Translations under genes and position numbers: made by a program
DNA from: Pseudomonas sp. SJZ079
GTDB lineage: Bacteria > Pseudomonadota > Gammaproteobacteria > Pseudomonadales > Pseudomonadaceae
Direction: 5' to 3'
DNA length: 64,000 nt
Assembly: GCF_007993865.1 (NCBI RefSeq)
Contig: NZ_VIUH01000008.1
Coordinates: 1 to 64,000 of the forward strand
Part shown: positions 18,284 to 29,088 of the stretch, one piece after another
Numbering within the stretch: the first letter of the stretch is position 1
Layout: every line of letters starts with the position of its first letter
The notes under the pieces: generated by a model
Databases searched by the model: none
What the model saw: the letters and a program-made list of their open reading frames with translations, nothing else
Told to the model about the DNA's origin: nothing

Positions 18284-19738
18284 TTAGCCGGCCAGGCGCA
18301 GTTTGTCCGGCTGCTGTTCCTTGGTCCGGCCGTAGACGTCTTCCAGACGCTCGATGTCATCCTCGCCGAGGTAGCTGCCCGATTGCACCTCGATGATCTC
18401 CAGCGGGATCTTGCCGGGGTTGGCCAGGCGGTGCACCGCGGTGATCGGGATGTAGGTGGACTGGTTTTCCGTGAGCAGGAAGGTCTTGTCGTTGCAGGTC
18501 ACCTCGGCGGTGCCGGACACCACGATCCAGTGCTCGGCGCGGTGGTGGTGCATCTGCAGGGACAACTGGGCACCCGGCTTGACCGTGATGTGCTTGACCT
18601 GAAAACGCCCGCCCATGTCCACCGAGTCGTAGGAGCCCCAGGGCCGGAACACTTCGCAGTGGCTCTGGGTTTCCTGGCGACCCTGTTCGTTGAGGGAGTT
18701 GACCAGGGTTTTGACTTCCTGCACGCGGTCCTTGGGCGCAATCATCAGGGCGTCCTTGGTTTCCACCACGACGATATTGTCCATGCCCAGCACGGTGACC
18801 AGCTTGTCGTTGTTGGCGTGGACCATGCAGTTGTGGCTGTCGTGCATCACCACGTCGCCCTTGAGCACGTTGTGGTTTTCGTCCTTGTCGTTGACCTCCC
18901 ACAGCGAGGCCCAGCAGCCGACGTCGCTCCAGCCAGCGGATAGCGGCACCACGCAGGCCTGTGCGGTTTTTTCCATCACCGCGTAGTCGATCGAGTTGTC
19001 CGGGCAGCAGGCGAAGGTGTCGGCGTCGATCAGCAGGTGGTCGCCGTCGACCTGGCTGCGCTCCAGCGCCAGCAGGCAGGTGTCGTAGATATCCGGGTCG
19101 TGCTTCTTCAATTCTTCGAGGAAGCGACTGGCGCGGAACAGGAACATCCCGCTGTTCCAGAAGTAATCGCCGGATTCGACGAAGGCACGGGCGCGCTGCT
19201 GGTCCGGTTTCTCGACGAATTGCAGCACCCGGTTGATCCCGTCGGGCAGGCTGCTGCGGTCCTGCAGGTCGCAGCGGATATAGCCGTAGCCGGTTTCCGG
19301 GGCGGTGGCCGGCACGCCGAACAACACCATCTCGCCACTCTCCGCGGCGACGGTGGCCATGGCCAGGACGCGCTGGAAGGCGCGTTGATCCTTGATCACA
19401 TGATCGGCAGGCAGCACCAGCATCAGTTCATCGCGGCCTTCGGCCTGCAGCTTCAGGGCGGCGATGGCGACTGCCGGGGCGGTGTTGCGGCCGAAGGGCT
19501 CCATGATCAGGCCGTCGACTTCCAGCTGGCAGGCGGCGAGCTGTTCCTGAACGATAAAGCGATGGCCTTCGTTGCACACCACCAGTGGTTTCTGCATGCC
19601 TTCGACCGCAAGGCGCTGCAGGGTCTGTTGAAACAGGCTGTGCTGGCCGGTGAGGGCCAGGAACTGCTTGGGAAATTGCTTGCGCGAAAGCGGCCAGAGT
19701 CGTGAGCCGCTACCACCTGACAAAATTACCGGAATCAT
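18284..19738 (-). CDS. algA: Mannose-6-P isomerase / mannose-1-P guanylyltransferase
   Basis: A 484-aa bifunctional enzyme, the last gene of the alginate operon. The guanylyltransferase signature GGSGSRLWPLSRKQFPKQF is at residues 8-26. The C-terminal cupin isomerase domain has QMHHHRAEHWIVVSGTAEV. It makes mannose-6-phosphate from fructose-6-phosphate and then GDP-mannose, the precursor used by AlgD. Full length and typical. It follows algF after 97 bp. Confidence 0.96.
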   Translation of the reverse strand: MIPVILSGGSGSRLWPLSRKQFPKQFLALTGQHSLFQQTLQRLAVEGMQKPLVVCNEGHRFIVQEQLAACQLEVDGLIMEPFGRNTAPAVAIAALKLQAEGRDELMLVLPADHVIKDQRAFQRVLAMATVAAESGEMVLFGVPATAPETGYGYIRCDLQDRSSLPDGINRVLQFVEKPDQQRARAFVESGDYFWNSGMFLFRASRFLEELKKHDPDIYDTCLLALERSQVDGDHLLIDADTFACCPDNSIDYAVMEKTAQACVVPLSAGWSDVGCWASLWEVNDKDENHNVLKGDVVMHDSHNCMVHANNDKLVTVLGMDNIVVVETKDALMIAPKDRVQEVKTLVNSLNEQGRQETQSHCEVFRPWGSYDSVDMGGRFQVKHITVKPGAQLSLQMHHHRAEHWIVVSGTAEVTCNDKTFLLTENQSTYIPITAVHRLANPGKIPLEIIEVQSGSYLGEDDIERLEDVYGRTKEQQPDKLRLAG

Positions 19739-19835
19739 GCTGTCTCTCCTTGAACGATCGGAAGGTATGCCACTTTGTGTGCTTTTTTTATGCGCTCACG
19801 CCGTAGGGCCTGGGCGCTGGTTATCCGTTGCCGGG

Positions 19836-20483
19836 TCATTCCGCGTCTGGGCGCTTGACCCAGACCGGGGCCAGGTTGTCGCCGCTGCCGGTGATGAACA
19901 GGCTGACGATTTCCCCGCGGGGCAGGCTGACCGGTTTCAGGTCGCTGACTTTGCGCGAGCCGTCGAACAGCGCCAGGCTGACCTTGACCGGGTTGATCTC
20001 GCGATCACCACGGCCCGCGGGTGCGACGCGCTCGACCACATCGGTCTTGCCGTCGGCGGTCTTCAGGGTCAGCGCCTTGTCGCTGAGGTTGTGCACGCGG
20101 ATCAGCGCCTTCTGCTTGCTTTTGAACACCGGCTCCTCGACCAGCTTGGGGGCGCCGCTGGGCAGGTTGACCAGGGTGTAGTACTGGTCGCCGGCGAGTT
20201 TGACCGGCAGGTTCTGGGCGCCGACCTGGGCGCTGTAGTCGCCCTTGGCCAGGTAGCTGAACGCGCTGCTGCCGAGTGGCGCGACAGCGTCGATTCTGGC
20301 GCTGCCGAGCGAGGCGCTGACCTCCTGGTTGTCGGCGTTGTAGAGCCGCACGAAGGCCGAGCCTTTCGGTGCGATTGGCGCGTAGAGTGCGGCGTCCCCG
20401 GCCTGGCTGGTGTTGAGCGCCAGCAGGCCGGCGAGCAGGGCGCCGGTGTGGACGAAACGACGGGACAGGGTTGGGCGATTCAT
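19836..20483 (-). CDS. algF: Alginate O-acetylation protein AlgF
   Basis: A 215-aa periplasmic protein with a signal peptide ending ALNTSQA. It works with AlgI and AlgJ to acetylate mannuronate residues of alginate. Sequence features such as APKGSAFVRLYNAD and VWVKRPDAE fit the family. The ATG overlaps the algJ stop by four bases (ATGA), so the two are translationally coupled. Confidence 0.93.
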   Translation of the reverse strand: MNRPTLSRRFVHTGALLAGLLALNTSQAGDAALYAPIAPKGSAFVRLYNADNQEVSASLGSARIDAVAPLGSSAFSYLAKGDYSAQVGAQNLPVKLAGDQYYTLVNLPSGAPKLVEEPVFKSKQKALIRVHNLSDKALTLKTADGKTDVVERVAPAGRGDREINPVKVSLALFDGSRKVSDLKPVSLPRGEIVSLFITGSGDNLAPVWVKRPDAE

Positions 20484-21715
20484 CGGGTAAGTCTCCATTG
20501 ACGTGGTTGACGCTCTCTGGTGATGAGCCCGGACGGGCGTGAGGGGGTGGCTGATGCGTTGTCGGATGGGCGGCTCAGGCTGGCCACGCGTTCGCCGCGC
20601 CGGGCGGACTGCTTGAGCTGGCTGATCCAGGCCGAATCGAAGCTGCTGAGGTCGTTGCGCATCGGCAGGTAGCGCTCGGGGAACTCCCAGATCACCCATT
20701 GCGGCGGGGCGCTCTCGAGTTCCTCGCTTTGCAGGTACTTGAGCATCGGCAGGATCGGCCCGCGACCGTCCTCGGCGTAGTTCAGCAGGTCGCTGCCGAG
20801 TGCCTGGCGCAGGGCGCCGGCGAAGTTCCAGTTGGGATTGGCGCTGTAGCTGGTGCCGACCAGCGCGACCGGCACCTGGCTGTCGCCGAACAGGGCGTCG
20901 TCCCCGGCAGCGGCGGTGGGTTCGGCCGGTCGGGTCTTGCGCGACTGCAGGCGGTCGGGCGCCGGCAGCAGCTCGGCGAACAACGGGTCCAGCGGCAGGA
21001 AGCGGGTCAGGTCGCCGGTGTAGGCCTTGCTGGCCTCCGTTTCGGTGACGAAGGCCTGGGGTTCGCCTTGCAACGGCGCTGCGCGGCGCATGCTGCGGCT
21101 CAGCTGCTGCGCCACCACCTCGGCGCCGCGTGGGGTCCAGTGGGTGTCGCCGCGCAGGAACACCGCGCCCTGCTGTTTGGCCTGTTGCAGCGCTTGCAGC
21201 AGGTCCGGGGCGAGCAACTTGGCCTGGTGCGCGCGGGCCTGGAAGCGCTGGTACAGGTCGCTGTGCAGGCTGGCCGGCTTGCTTTCGCCGATGTATTCGG
21301 GATACAGGCGGGCTTTGGCCGGCACTATGGCCAGGATCAGTTGCACGTTGCGTTCGGCCAGGTGGTGGCGCACGCCCTGGATCAATTCCCAGTTGTCCTG
21401 GATATTGCCCTGGGCGTTGGCCACCGGCTTGAACTCTTCATCGCTGTACAGCCAGTCTTCGCGACCCAGCACCACGCCCGGGCGACCCTGGTTGAACAGG
21501 CTGTAGTCCAGCGCGGCCCAGAGGTTGGTGCCCAGGCGCTTGATGGGGAATTGCTCGTCGTAAAAGCCTTCGAAGGCCTTGCTCCATTGGCCGCGCAGCA
21601 GCTCGGCATCGGCCGGCGCGTCGAACTCGCCGACACTGCGCAGCGACCAGGCGCCGAGGCCGACCAGCAGGCCGATGAACAGGCCGATATACAGGCGTCT
21701 CAAGGTAAGCGACAT
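20480..21715 (-). CDS. algJ: Alginate O-acetyltransferase AlgJ
   Basis: About 411 aa, anchored by one N-terminal helix (LYIGLFIGLLVGLGAWSL), with an SGNH-like periplasmic domain. The catalytic Asp-His pair is visible in RGDTHWTPRGAE and the Ser in LVGTSYSANPNW. It is about 20 residues longer than I expect for P. aeruginosa AlgJ: the C-terminal tail after QLKQSARRGE is basic, low-complexity and ends inside algF, perhaps by loss of the original stop. I prefer ATG 21715 to the GTG at 21727. Confidence 0.93.
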   Translation of the reverse strand: MSLTLRRLYIGLFIGLLVGLGAWSLRSVGEFDAPADAELLRGQWSKAFEGFYDEQFPIKRLGTNLWAALDYSLFNQGRPGVVLGREDWLYSDEEFKPVANAQGNIQDNWELIQGVRHHLAERNVQLILAIVPAKARLYPEYIGESKPASLHSDLYQRFQARAHQAKLLAPDLLQALQQAKQQGAVFLRGDTHWTPRGAEVVAQQLSRSMRRAAPLQGEPQAFVTETEASKAYTGDLTRFLPLDPLFAELLPAPDRLQSRKTRPAEPTAAAGDDALFGDSQVPVALVGTSYSANPNWNFAGALRQALGSDLLNYAEDGRGPILPMLKYLQSEELESAPPQWVIWEFPERYLPMRNDLSSFDSAWISQLKQSARRGERVASLSRPSDNASATPSRPSGLITRERQPRQWRLTR

Positions 21716-21727
21716 GCCGGTTCTCAC

Positions 21728-23212
21728 TTAAAACTGGAAATACAGGAAGGGTGAGTAGCTCTGCGCCGACAGCTTCAGGATCGACAGGCAGAACAGCAGC
21801 AGGATCAGGCTGCGCAGCAGGTAACGCGGCAGCGCGGCGCTCCAGCCGGGCTGCGCAACCAGCACGCCCGCGGGGCTGACGCCGACGCTGGGACCGCCGG
21901 CCTGCCGCTCTGCTGGTGGCCTGTTGCGGTAGAACTCACGCAGGCCACAGAACGCCAGGCACAGGTAGGCGATGACCAGGGTGACGACCTGCAGGTCGCT
22001 GACGCTGGCGCGGCCCAGCTCCGAGAGCTGCCAGCCGTCGAAGCGGAACATCGCCTCATACAGACGCCAGGCCACGCCGAGGTTTTCCGCACGGAAGATC
22101 ACCCAGCCGAGCATCACCAGGAGGAAGGTCGCGGCCCACTTCAACGGGTTGAAGGTTCTCGCGGCGGTGTTCAACCCCAGCGCGCGTTCGATCGCCAGCC
22201 AGGTGCCATGCCAGGCGCCCCAGATCAGGAAGGTCCAGTTGGCGCCATGCCAGAAACCGCCGAGCAGCATGGTCAGGAACAGGTTGCGGTAGGTGTTGAG
22301 GGTGCCGTGACGGTTGCCGCCCAGCGGCACGTAGAGGTAGTCGCGCAGCCAGGTCGACAGGCTGATGTGCCAGCGCCGCCAGAACTCTGTGATCGACTGG
22401 CTGATGTAGGGCTGGTTGAAGTTCTCCATGAAGCGGAAACCCATCATCAGGCCGAGGCCGATGGCCATGTCGCTGTAGCCGGAGAAGTCGAAGTACAGCT
22501 GCGCGGTGTAGGCGAGCATGCCCAACCAGGCATCGCCGCTGCTGGGGTTGGCCAGGCCGAACAGGTGATCGACCAGCGGCGCCAGGCTGTCGGCGATGAA
22601 CACCTTCTTGATGAAGCCCTGCATGAAGCGCGTGGCGCCTGCGGAGAACTTGTCGAGGCTGTGGCTGCGCGCGGTGAACTGGTCCGCCAGGTCCTTGTAG
22701 CGCAACACCGGGCCGGCGATCAGCTGGGGGAACAGGGCGATGAAGGCGGCGAAATTGATCAGGTTACGGGTCGGTTCGGTGTCGCCCCGGTAGACGTCGA
22801 TCAGGTAGCTGAGCGACTGGAAGATATAGAAGGAAATACCAATCGGCAGGATCACCTGGGTCAGCAGGAAGGGCTCCAAGCCCGCCGCTTCCATCAGGCT
22901 ATTGAGGTTGGCCATGCCGAAGTTGGCGTACTTGAAGTAGCCCAGGGTCGCCAGGTTGCCCATTACGCCCCAGGTCACCCATCTGCGGGCGGCTTGGCTG
23001 CCAACCCCGGCGCGATGAATACGCAGGCCGAAGCCGTAGTTCCACAGGGTGACTGCGACGAATAGCAGGAGAAAATCCACCCGCCACCAGGCGTAGAACA
23101 GATAGCTGCCGATCAGAATCAGCAGGTTGCGATAGCGGTTGCTGCTCAAGTAGTACAGGCCGAGAAAAATCGGCAGGAACAAGAACAGGAACACGTTGGA
23201 TGAAAACACCAT
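21728..23212 (-). CDS. algI: Alginate O-acetyltransferase AlgI (MBOAT)
   Basis: A 494-aa polytopic inner-membrane protein that passes acetyl groups across the membrane to AlgJ/AlgX. The start MVFSSNVFLFLFLP and the MBOAT histidine His322 in GGFWHGANWTF are both present. ATG 23212 follows GGAGAG. Unusually for this tight operon, 161 bp separate it from algL, and that gap carries repeated GTGTTGC-type units near 23334-23370. Confidence 0.95.
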   Translation of the reverse strand: MVFSSNVFLFLFLPIFLGLYYLSSNRYRNLLILIGSYLFYAWWRVDFLLLFVAVTLWNYGFGLRIHRAGVGSQAARRWVTWGVMGNLATLGYFKYANFGMANLNSLMEAAGLEPFLLTQVILPIGISFYIFQSLSYLIDVYRGDTEPTRNLINFAAFIALFPQLIAGPVLRYKDLADQFTARSHSLDKFSAGATRFMQGFIKKVFIADSLAPLVDHLFGLANPSSGDAWLGMLAYTAQLYFDFSGYSDMAIGLGLMMGFRFMENFNQPYISQSITEFWRRWHISLSTWLRDYLYVPLGGNRHGTLNTYRNLFLTMLLGGFWHGANWTFLIWGAWHGTWLAIERALGLNTAARTFNPLKWAATFLLVMLGWVIFRAENLGVAWRLYEAMFRFDGWQLSELGRASVSDLQVVTLVIAYLCLAFCGLREFYRNRPPAERQAGGPSVGVSPAGVLVAQPGWSAALPRYLLRSLILLLFCLSILKLSAQSYSPFLYFQF

Positions 23213-23373
23213 CCGTCTCTCTCCGTTGAATGGCAACTCGTCTGGGGCTCACAGCCCCCCCTTTCCCCCCGCACCGCGGGAGGGTGTTGCGCCGTCCATG
23301 GACGGGTTTGCTATGGGCCGAGGTGCGCCGCACAGGTGTTGCCGGTGTTGCTTGTGTTGCCGGTGTCGGCCGC

Positions 23374-24480
23374 TCAGCTATCGTCCTTGGCCCGTGGGGT
23401 GAACACCTGGCTCACGTCGCCGCCGAGGCGGAAGGTGCGGAACGGGCCCATCTCCTGCTGGCGTTGGCGCGCTGCTGCCGAACAGGTGTAGAGCGTGCAG
23501 TAGGGCGCCAGCCAGGCGAACTTGGCCGGCTTGCGCAGGTCTTGCATGTCCTGCTGGTGATCGGTCTGCTCCTCGAAGCCGTCCTGCTTCTCGACCCCGG
23601 CCATGACCCGTTCGGCCAGGCGCTGCAGGGCGCCGTGGTTCTCTTCGCGCAGGTCGAGTGAATTGGCCTGGGCGAAGGCGGCGATCATGCTCAGCGGCGG
23701 CAGGCTGTAGTTGTGGTAGGCCAGGGCGCGTTGCCGGCGTTTCAGTTCGTTGGGCAGGTAGCCCTGCTCATCGACCTGGCCGGCGGCGACCCGGAACTGG
23801 GCGACGGACCAGTCGAACAGGTCGCGGCGGTTACTGATCACAGCGGCGGCCATCACCGACCAGGCGGCCCAGTAGCTGTGGTTGTTGATCTTCTCCAGCG
23901 GTAGGTCGCTCCAGTCGACCACGGTCTGCTCGGCCAGGCGGACAAACCAGGCCTCGATCCGTTGCGTCTGCTCGGGGTAGCGCGCCAACGGCTGCGAGCT
24001 GGAGAACTTCAGGCGCAGGTAGGCGCCGGCCATGCTGCCCAGGGCCCATTTGCGCATCGACTTGCCGGTATGGGTGTACTCGGTGGAGAGCAGTGCATCG
24101 GCCTCGGCCCAGCTGTTCAGCCAGCCCAGGGCGCAGCTCAGGTGTTGCGGGCGGCCATCGCGCATGTAACGCATGACTTGCTGGCTGACCCCGCGCTCCA
24201 GCTCGGTGATGCTCGCGGTCTGCTCGCGAAAGGCCTGCTCGGCCTCAGGATTGAGGGTGGTTCTGGCCTGGTCCGAGCCCTCGTATTTGCTGCGAAACAG
24301 CAATGTGCCGGTATAGGGCGTAGGCGTGCTCGGGCAGGCGTCGGCCTGGTCCTGTTTCTGCTGCTGCGGTACCGGCGCGTAGTAGCCCGACGGCGGGCTC
24401 AGCGGGGCCGCGGCCTCGACGGTCAGGCCGCACAGGCTCAGGCTGAACAGGCAGGGGGCGATGAAGCGAGCGATGCGCAT
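23374..24480 (-). CDS. algL: Alginate lyase AlgL
   Basis: A 368-aa periplasmic polysaccharide lyase (family 5) with a signal peptide and the catalytic NNHSYWAAW motif at about residues 199-207. In the alginate machine it degrades polymer that leaks into the periplasm. [19 protein letters not shown] and [17 protein letters not shown] match the family well. The start ATG 24480 lies four bases after the algX stop. Confidence 0.95.
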   Translation of the reverse strand: MRIARFIAPCLFSLSLCGLTVEAAAPLSPPSGYYAPVPQQQKQDQADACPSTPTPYTGTLLFRSKYEGSDQARTTLNPEAEQAFREQTASITELERGVSQQVMRYMRDGRPQHLSCALGWLNSWAEADALLSTEYTHTGKSMRKWALGSMAGAYLRLKFSSSQPLARYPEQTQRIEAWFVRLAEQTVVDWSDLPLEKINNHSYWAAWSVMAAAVISNRRDLFDWSVAQFRVAAGQVDEQGYLPNELKRRQRALAYHNYSLPPLSMIAAFAQANSLDLREENHGALQRLAERVMAGVEKQDGFEEQTDHQQDMQDLRKPAKFAWLAPYCTLYTCSAAARQRQQEMGPFRTFRLGGDVSQVFTPRAKDDS

Positions 24481-24484
24481 AGTC

Positions 24485-25963
24485 TCAGCCCTCACTCTTG
24501 GCCGTCAGCTTGCCGCCGCTGGCAAAGTGGCTGCGTTTGCACAGCTTGGCGTCCACCGTGAGCGCCTGGCTGCCGGCGGCAGGCCCCTGGATATCCAGCG
24601 CCAGCAGGTTCTGCTCGGCCCAGTCCTGCTGGTCGCGCAGCTCGAAGGCGAAGCGCCCATTGGTCTCGACGGTGTCGGTTTTTTCCAGCTTGAGTTTTTC
24701 CCGGCGGCCGTTCATGTACCACAGGGTGGCCTCGAGGATTTTTACCGAGGGGTCGCTGAAGCGGATGTCCAGCTGGTAGCCGTCGCTGCGCAGGGCCAGC
24801 AGCTGTTGCTGACCATTGACCAGCACCTCGTTGCGCCCGGGGCGCAGCCGGGTCTTGTTGGCCAGCACGGCTGGCTTGTCTTCGCAGCCGTTATCCAGCA
24901 GGGCCATCATCTGCCGATAGACCTTGTCCTGGTCCAGGCTGTACAGCGGGGAAAATTCCCAGATCAGCACCTTCGGCGGACTCTGCTGAAACTCGTCGCT
25001 GGCCAGGTACTCGAGCATGGCGCCTTCCAGGCCGCCGCCGGGGGCCGCGACGTTGAGCACGTCGGCGCCGATGTACTGCTGCAGAAAGCCCTCGAAATTG
25101 TAGTTCTTGCCACTGTGGCTGGTGCCGACCAGGGTGATCTGCGGGGTGCTGGCGTCGCCGAACAAGGCGTCGCCGCTAGCCTCGTCCTTCGGCTCGGTGC
25201 TGAAGTGGTCGGTGTACTGGGTGGCGTAGCTGCTGCCGCACAGTTGCCCGGCGACGTTATGCAGGGTGCCGGTCTTGCCCATGATGCCTTCCTTGCGGGT
25301 GACGAACTCGCGTCGCGGCACCTCGGCAAAGGCCGGGATACGCTTGACCTCTTTGGCCACCAGGCGCGCGGTGCGTTGCGCGCCATAGGGGCTCCAGTGC
25401 TGGTCGCCGCGGAAATAGAACGGCTGCTCATGCTGCTCGTCGGTCAGCGGCGTCAGGTCGGGCACCCACAGGCCCAGCTGCTGGAATTTATGCAGGGTGG
25501 CGCGGTAGCTCTGCAGGGCTTTGGCGTAGTCGAAGCGCGCGTAGTCTTGCGGGTTCAATTTGCGGCGATTGACCAGGCCCCGAGTCGGTTGATAGACCAC
25601 CAGCAGCTCGACCCCTTTGCTCTTGAAGGCATCGCGCAGCTCTTTGAGCATGCGATAGCCGGCGGCCGTGGTGCCGAACTCGGTGCGCAGGTCTTCCTGA
25701 GTGCGGAACAGCCAGTCCTCCTGAGCTTGCACCAGGGTCAGGAAGTTCTGCTGATAGCGGGTGGTGTAGCGGCTGGCGTCGTGGGCCGCCGGGCACAGGC
25801 TGTCGATGGGCTCGGCGCTGAAGCTCGGGCCCGCAGCCGGCACCCCGGCCGGGGTCGCTGGTGCCGCCTGCAGGCCGCCGGCGATGGCGCCGATCGCGAT
25901 GCCGAGGGTGCCGAGCACGATGCGTTGCGTCAGGGCTGTGCGTTTCAGGTTTGCAGCTTGCAT
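24485..25963 (-). CDS. algX: Alginate acetyltransferase AlgX
   Basis: A 492-aa periplasmic protein with an N-terminal signal, an SGNH-like domain and a C-terminal carbohydrate-binding module. The catalytic residues appear in [11 protein letters not shown] (Asp, His) and [15 protein letters not shown] (Ser). It adds the terminal acetyl group to alginate and is part of the export complex with AlgK and AlgG. The Ala/Pro-rich stretch after the signal makes it slightly longer than usual. Confidence 0.94.
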   Translation of the reverse strand: MQAANLKRTALTQRIVLGTLGIAIGAIAGGLQAAPATPAGVPAAGPSFSAEPIDSLCPAAHDASRYTTRYQQNFLTLVQAQEDWLFRTQEDLRTEFGTTAAGYRMLKELRDAFKSKGVELLVVYQPTRGLVNRRKLNPQDYARFDYAKALQSYRATLHKFQQLGLWVPDLTPLTDEQHEQPFYFRGDQHWSPYGAQRTARLVAKEVKRIPAFAEVPRREFVTRKEGIMGKTGTLHNVAGQLCGSSYATQYTDHFSTEPKDEASGDALFGDASTPQITLVGTSHSGKNYNFEGFLQQYIGADVLNVAAPGGGLEGAMLEYLASDEFQQSPPKVLIWEFSPLYSLDQDKVYRQMMALLDNGCEDKPAVLANKTRLRPGRNEVLVNGQQQLLALRSDGYQLDIRFSDPSVKILEATLWYMNGRREKLKLEKTDTVETNGRFAFELRDQQDWAEQNLLALDIQGPAAGSQALTVDAKLCKRSHFASGGKLTAKSEG

Positions 25964-25972
25964 GGGGCTTCC

Positions 25973-27613
25973 TCAGTCCTGGAGTTCGACTTGGCGTTCG
26001 ACGGGGTCGATCAGCACGGCTTTCTGTTGGCGCACCAACAGGTCGAGGATTTCTTCCTGGCGCTCGCCGAGGACCCCGTTGAAGCTGATGCCGGTCGATT
26101 TGCTCGGGGCCATCAGGTCGACTCGATACAGCTCGACGCTCAGCGGCGAGTCGATCGACAGCGGGCCGGAGCCGTTGCCGGCCAGACGGCCGCCGACCAC
26201 CAACATCGACACTTGGGTGTCGAAGGGGTCGAGGGCGATGTTGCGGTCGGTGTCGCTGAGATCCTTGATGTGCCCGTAGATGCCGGTCAGGCCGTTGCTG
26301 ATCGACAGGTTTTCGTACAGGCGCACGTTGACGCTGTTGCGCACGCGGATGCCGTGGCGCCGGTTGCCGATGATGCGGTTGCCCCACAGCAGGTTATCCG
26401 GGCTCTCGTACACCGTGATGCCGTCGGAGTGGTTGCGGTAGATCTGGTTGTAGGCGACCAGGTTGTTGACGCTGTTGCGGTCGATCACCAGGCCGGAGAG
26501 CTGGTTGTCGTAGACCCGGTTATTGAAGATCCAGCTGTCATTGACCTCGCGGGAAATGATGATGCCGTGCTTCTTCTGGGTACCGAATACGCTGTTGTCG
26601 GCGATGATCAGGCCGTGTGAGCGGTCATGCGGGTCGATGCCGTAGACCACGTTGTCGCGGTAGGTGTTGCCCTTGATCACCACGTCGCGGGCTTCGTAGC
26701 AGTAGAAGCCGTAGTACATGTCGACGAAGTTGGAGTCGATCAGCCAGCCGGTGGGCTTGGCGCGCTGCATGCGCTTGTGCATGTTCGGCGTGTACTGGGA
26801 AATACTCACGCCGTAGGACTTGCTGGTCTGGTAGCCGAAGCTGGTCAGGGTGCTGTTGACTATGTAGGTCTCGGTGCCGCCCCAGGCCAGCAGGAAGGGG
26901 CGGAATTCACTGGCTTTACGGAAGGTCGCCGGGCCGTTGTCGGCCTCGCGCCAGGCGCTGATCTTGCTGTCGGTGACGAACAGCTGGCCATCGTTGACCA
27001 GGAAGGCGCCGCGCTCCTGGGACAGGCGCAGTTCCTCGGTCTGCTTGTCGATGTGCAGGGTCGCGCCTGCCGCCACCACTATCGGCAGGCGCGCCAGGTA
27101 GACCCCTGGCGCGCTGCTGCTGAAGTACTGTTTCGGCAGCTGGCTGGCCAATTGGCGGAGGTTGACGTAGCCGCCTTCGATGAAGATCGCCTGGGGAATG
27201 CCGTGTTGCCGCTTGACCCATTCGGCCATGCGGTTGTCGCCGCCGATAAAGTCTTTCAGCGCGGTTTGCTGCAGCATGCGCCGCAGCGTGACGCGGCCGC
27301 CCGGCTTGCGCACGATCTTCGCCTGCACCGCCGCCGCGGTGTAGCCACTGAGGTCCGGCAGTTGCGGCGTGTCGATGTTCAGCGGTTCGACCGGCGGACT
27401 GGTCACGGTGTAGGTCTTGGCCGTGTGCAGTTCCTGGGTGGTCTGCGGCGCCCGTGACTCATGTCGTGACTGATCCCGTTGATCGGTCTGTGACTCAGTC
27501 CGTAATTCGGTCCGTGACTCGGCCAGGGTCCAGCCGCTGACCAGCAGCAGGGCGCCGGCCAGCCAGGGCAGGGCGCGTGCGCGCGTCTGGGGCATGCGGT
27601 ACTTGAGTTTCAT
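25973..27613 (-). CDS. algG: Mannuronan C5-epimerase AlgG
   Basis: A 546-aa periplasmic right-handed beta-helix enzyme that converts D-mannuronate to L-guluronate in the polymer. The catalytic DPHD motif is at residues 327-330, followed by RSHG, and many beta-helix turns such as NNLVAYNQIYRNHSDG follow. After the signal peptide (ending TLAES) there is an odd hydrophilic stretch of Arg/Glu/Thr/Gln-rich near-repeats, about residues 31-55, not expected in the family. Start ATG 27613 lies 23 bp after algE; an internal ATG at 27595 is also possible. Confidence 0.94.
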   Translation of the reverse strand: MKLKYRMPQTRARALPWLAGALLLVSGWTLAESRTELRTESQTDQRDQSRHESRAPQTTQELHTAKTYTVTSPPVEPLNIDTPQLPDLSGYTAAAVQAKIVRKPGGRVTLRRMLQQTALKDFIGGDNRMAEWVKRQHGIPQAIFIEGGYVNLRQLASQLPKQYFSSSAPGVYLARLPIVVAAGATLHIDKQTEELRLSQERGAFLVNDGQLFVTDSKISAWREADNGPATFRKASEFRPFLLAWGGTETYIVNSTLTSFGYQTSKSYGVSISQYTPNMHKRMQRAKPTGWLIDSNFVDMYYGFYCYEARDVVIKGNTYRDNVVYGIDPHDRSHGLIIADNSVFGTQKKHGIIISREVNDSWIFNNRVYDNQLSGLVIDRNSVNNLVAYNQIYRNHSDGITVYESPDNLLWGNRIIGNRRHGIRVRNSVNVRLYENLSISNGLTGIYGHIKDLSDTDRNIALDPFDTQVSMLVVGGRLAGNGSGPLSIDSPLSVELYRVDLMAPSKSTGISFNGVLGERQEEILDLLVRQQKAVLIDPVERQVELQD

Positions 27614-27636
27614 AGGTCGTGCATTCCCGGTTTGCA

Positions 27637-29088
27637 TCAGTAGCGCCAGATGACGTCGACGAAGGCGCGGTGCATCAGCGAGTCGGCCTCGCTGCCGTAG
27701 GCGTCGCCCGGTTTGAAGGCGCCACCGCGAAAGCGCAGCAGCGCCGAGGGCTCGTCGATCGTCTGGCTCAGCGAGGCCGGTAGCAGGCCCTGCTTGAAGT
27801 ACTTGGTGACCACCAGGTCGACCTCCTGACCGAGGTCTTTGTCGCCATTGACCAGGCTGGCATTGATGCCGCTGTCGCCGATCGGCTGCTCGCCGTCGAC
27901 CCGCCACAAGCGGTGGTACACCAGGCTGGCGTCGTAGTCCTCGCGTACCTGCCAGGAACCGAACAGGGTGGCGGCCTGCAGGTTGCTCAGCTCGCCGCGA
28001 AAGGCCTCGCCGAAGCGATGCACGCGCGAGCGGGTGCCGGTGAAGCTGGAGCGGTTACTCTGCAGCCCGGTCTGTTGATAGTTGCTCGAACCGTCGTCGC
28101 CACCGCCGCCGCTGCCCCGGGCGTAGGCCGCACCGACTTGCCAGCTGGGGTCCAGACGCAGGCGGATGCCCAGGTCGCTGCCCCAGGCGTTGACGTCGCC
28201 GCTCTGTTTGCCGACGGCAATGCGCTGATCGCCGCTACCGGTGGTGCTCAGGCGTTCGCGATCACCGCTCAGCCAGGCGAGGCTGGCCCAGTAATTGACT
28301 GGGTTCTGGTTGCGGAAGTTGTAGGCATCGCTGTTGGCGGAGAGACCCAGCCAGGTGAGGTCGCCGGTGCTTCGCTTGTCCAGCTCGTCGACCGCTTCAC
28401 CGGGGCTGCGCAACTGGCCATCGCCGCGGCTGTGGTGGGCGTTCACCCCGAACCAATGGCCGGGGGTCCATTGCGTGGCCGCATCGGCGAACAGGTGCAG
28501 GCGATCCTCGTCTTCGGCGGCCAGCTCGTCGAGGTCGGTGCGGTATTCGCTGAAGCGCTCGGCCACGCCGAGGTTGGCCCGCAGCAGGGTGGTGTCGAAG
28601 GTCCAGTTCAGCGCCTCGATGTTAGTGTCGCGCCACTGGCTGTCGTCGTTGCGCAGGCGCTGGCGACCGAAACGCAGTTGCTCGCCGGGGTAGGCGGTGA
28701 GGCCGGAGTAGCCGAGCCAGAATTCGCGCAGGGCCAGGTAGCTCTTGTCGGGTTGCCGGCCGTCGTCGCTGCTGGCGGAATCGCCGTCGAGGGTATTGGG
28801 CTGCAGGGTGTCGGTTTCGATGATGTCGCTGGCGCTCACGGCCTGGCCCATGGCATAGGCGCTCCAGTTGCCGCGTTGGCCATAGACCCAGGGGCGCAGG
28901 TCGAGACCGAGGCCCTCGACGTCGCCGCCATCACGGGTGCCGAGGTCGCGGTCATCCTCCGATTGCGCGGTGATCTTCACGTCGAGGCCGAAGTGCTTTT
29001 CGTTACTCGGCGCGGCCCAGACTATCTGGCTGGAGAGCAGGGTGGCGCTCAGGCCGAGACTGGCGTTCATCCAGTGCTTGAGTTTCAT
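27637..29088 (-). CDS. algE: Outer-membrane alginate export porin AlgE
   Basis: A 483-aa beta-barrel with a signal peptide ending SSQIVWA and a C-terminal aromatic residue (VDVIWRY) used by the barrel-assembly machine. Conserved blocks include [15 protein letters not shown] and [25 protein letters not shown]. It forms the anion-selective channel through which alginate leaves. Its ATG overlaps the algK stop (ATGA). Confidence 0.95.
   Translation of the reverse strand: MKLKHWMNASLGLSATLLSSQIVWAAPSNEKHFGLDVKITAQSEDDRDLGTRDGGDVEGLGLDLRPWVYGQRGNWSAYAMGQAVSASDIIETDTLQPNTLDGDSASSDDGRQPDKSYLALREFWLGYSGLTAYPGEQLRFGRQRLRNDDSQWRDTNIEALNWTFDTTLLRANLGVAERFSEYRTDLDELAAEDEDRLHLFADAATQWTPGHWFGVNAHHSRGDGQLRSPGEAVDELDKRSTGDLTWLGLSANSDAYNFRNQNPVNYWASLAWLSGDRERLSTTGSGDQRIAVGKQSGDVNAWGSDLGIRLRLDPSWQVGAAYARGSGGGGDDGSSNYQQTGLQSNRSSFTGTRSRVHRFGEAFRGELSNLQAATLFGSWQVREDYDASLVYHRLWRVDGEQPIGDSGINASLVNGDKDLGQEVDLVVTKYFKQGLLPASLSQTIDEPSALLRFRGGAFKPGDAYGSEADSLMHRAFVDVIWRY

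Noticed and set aside
24461-26620. 719-codon plus-strand frame opposite algX and algG
   Set aside because: Antisense artefact of high GC in genuine alginate genes.
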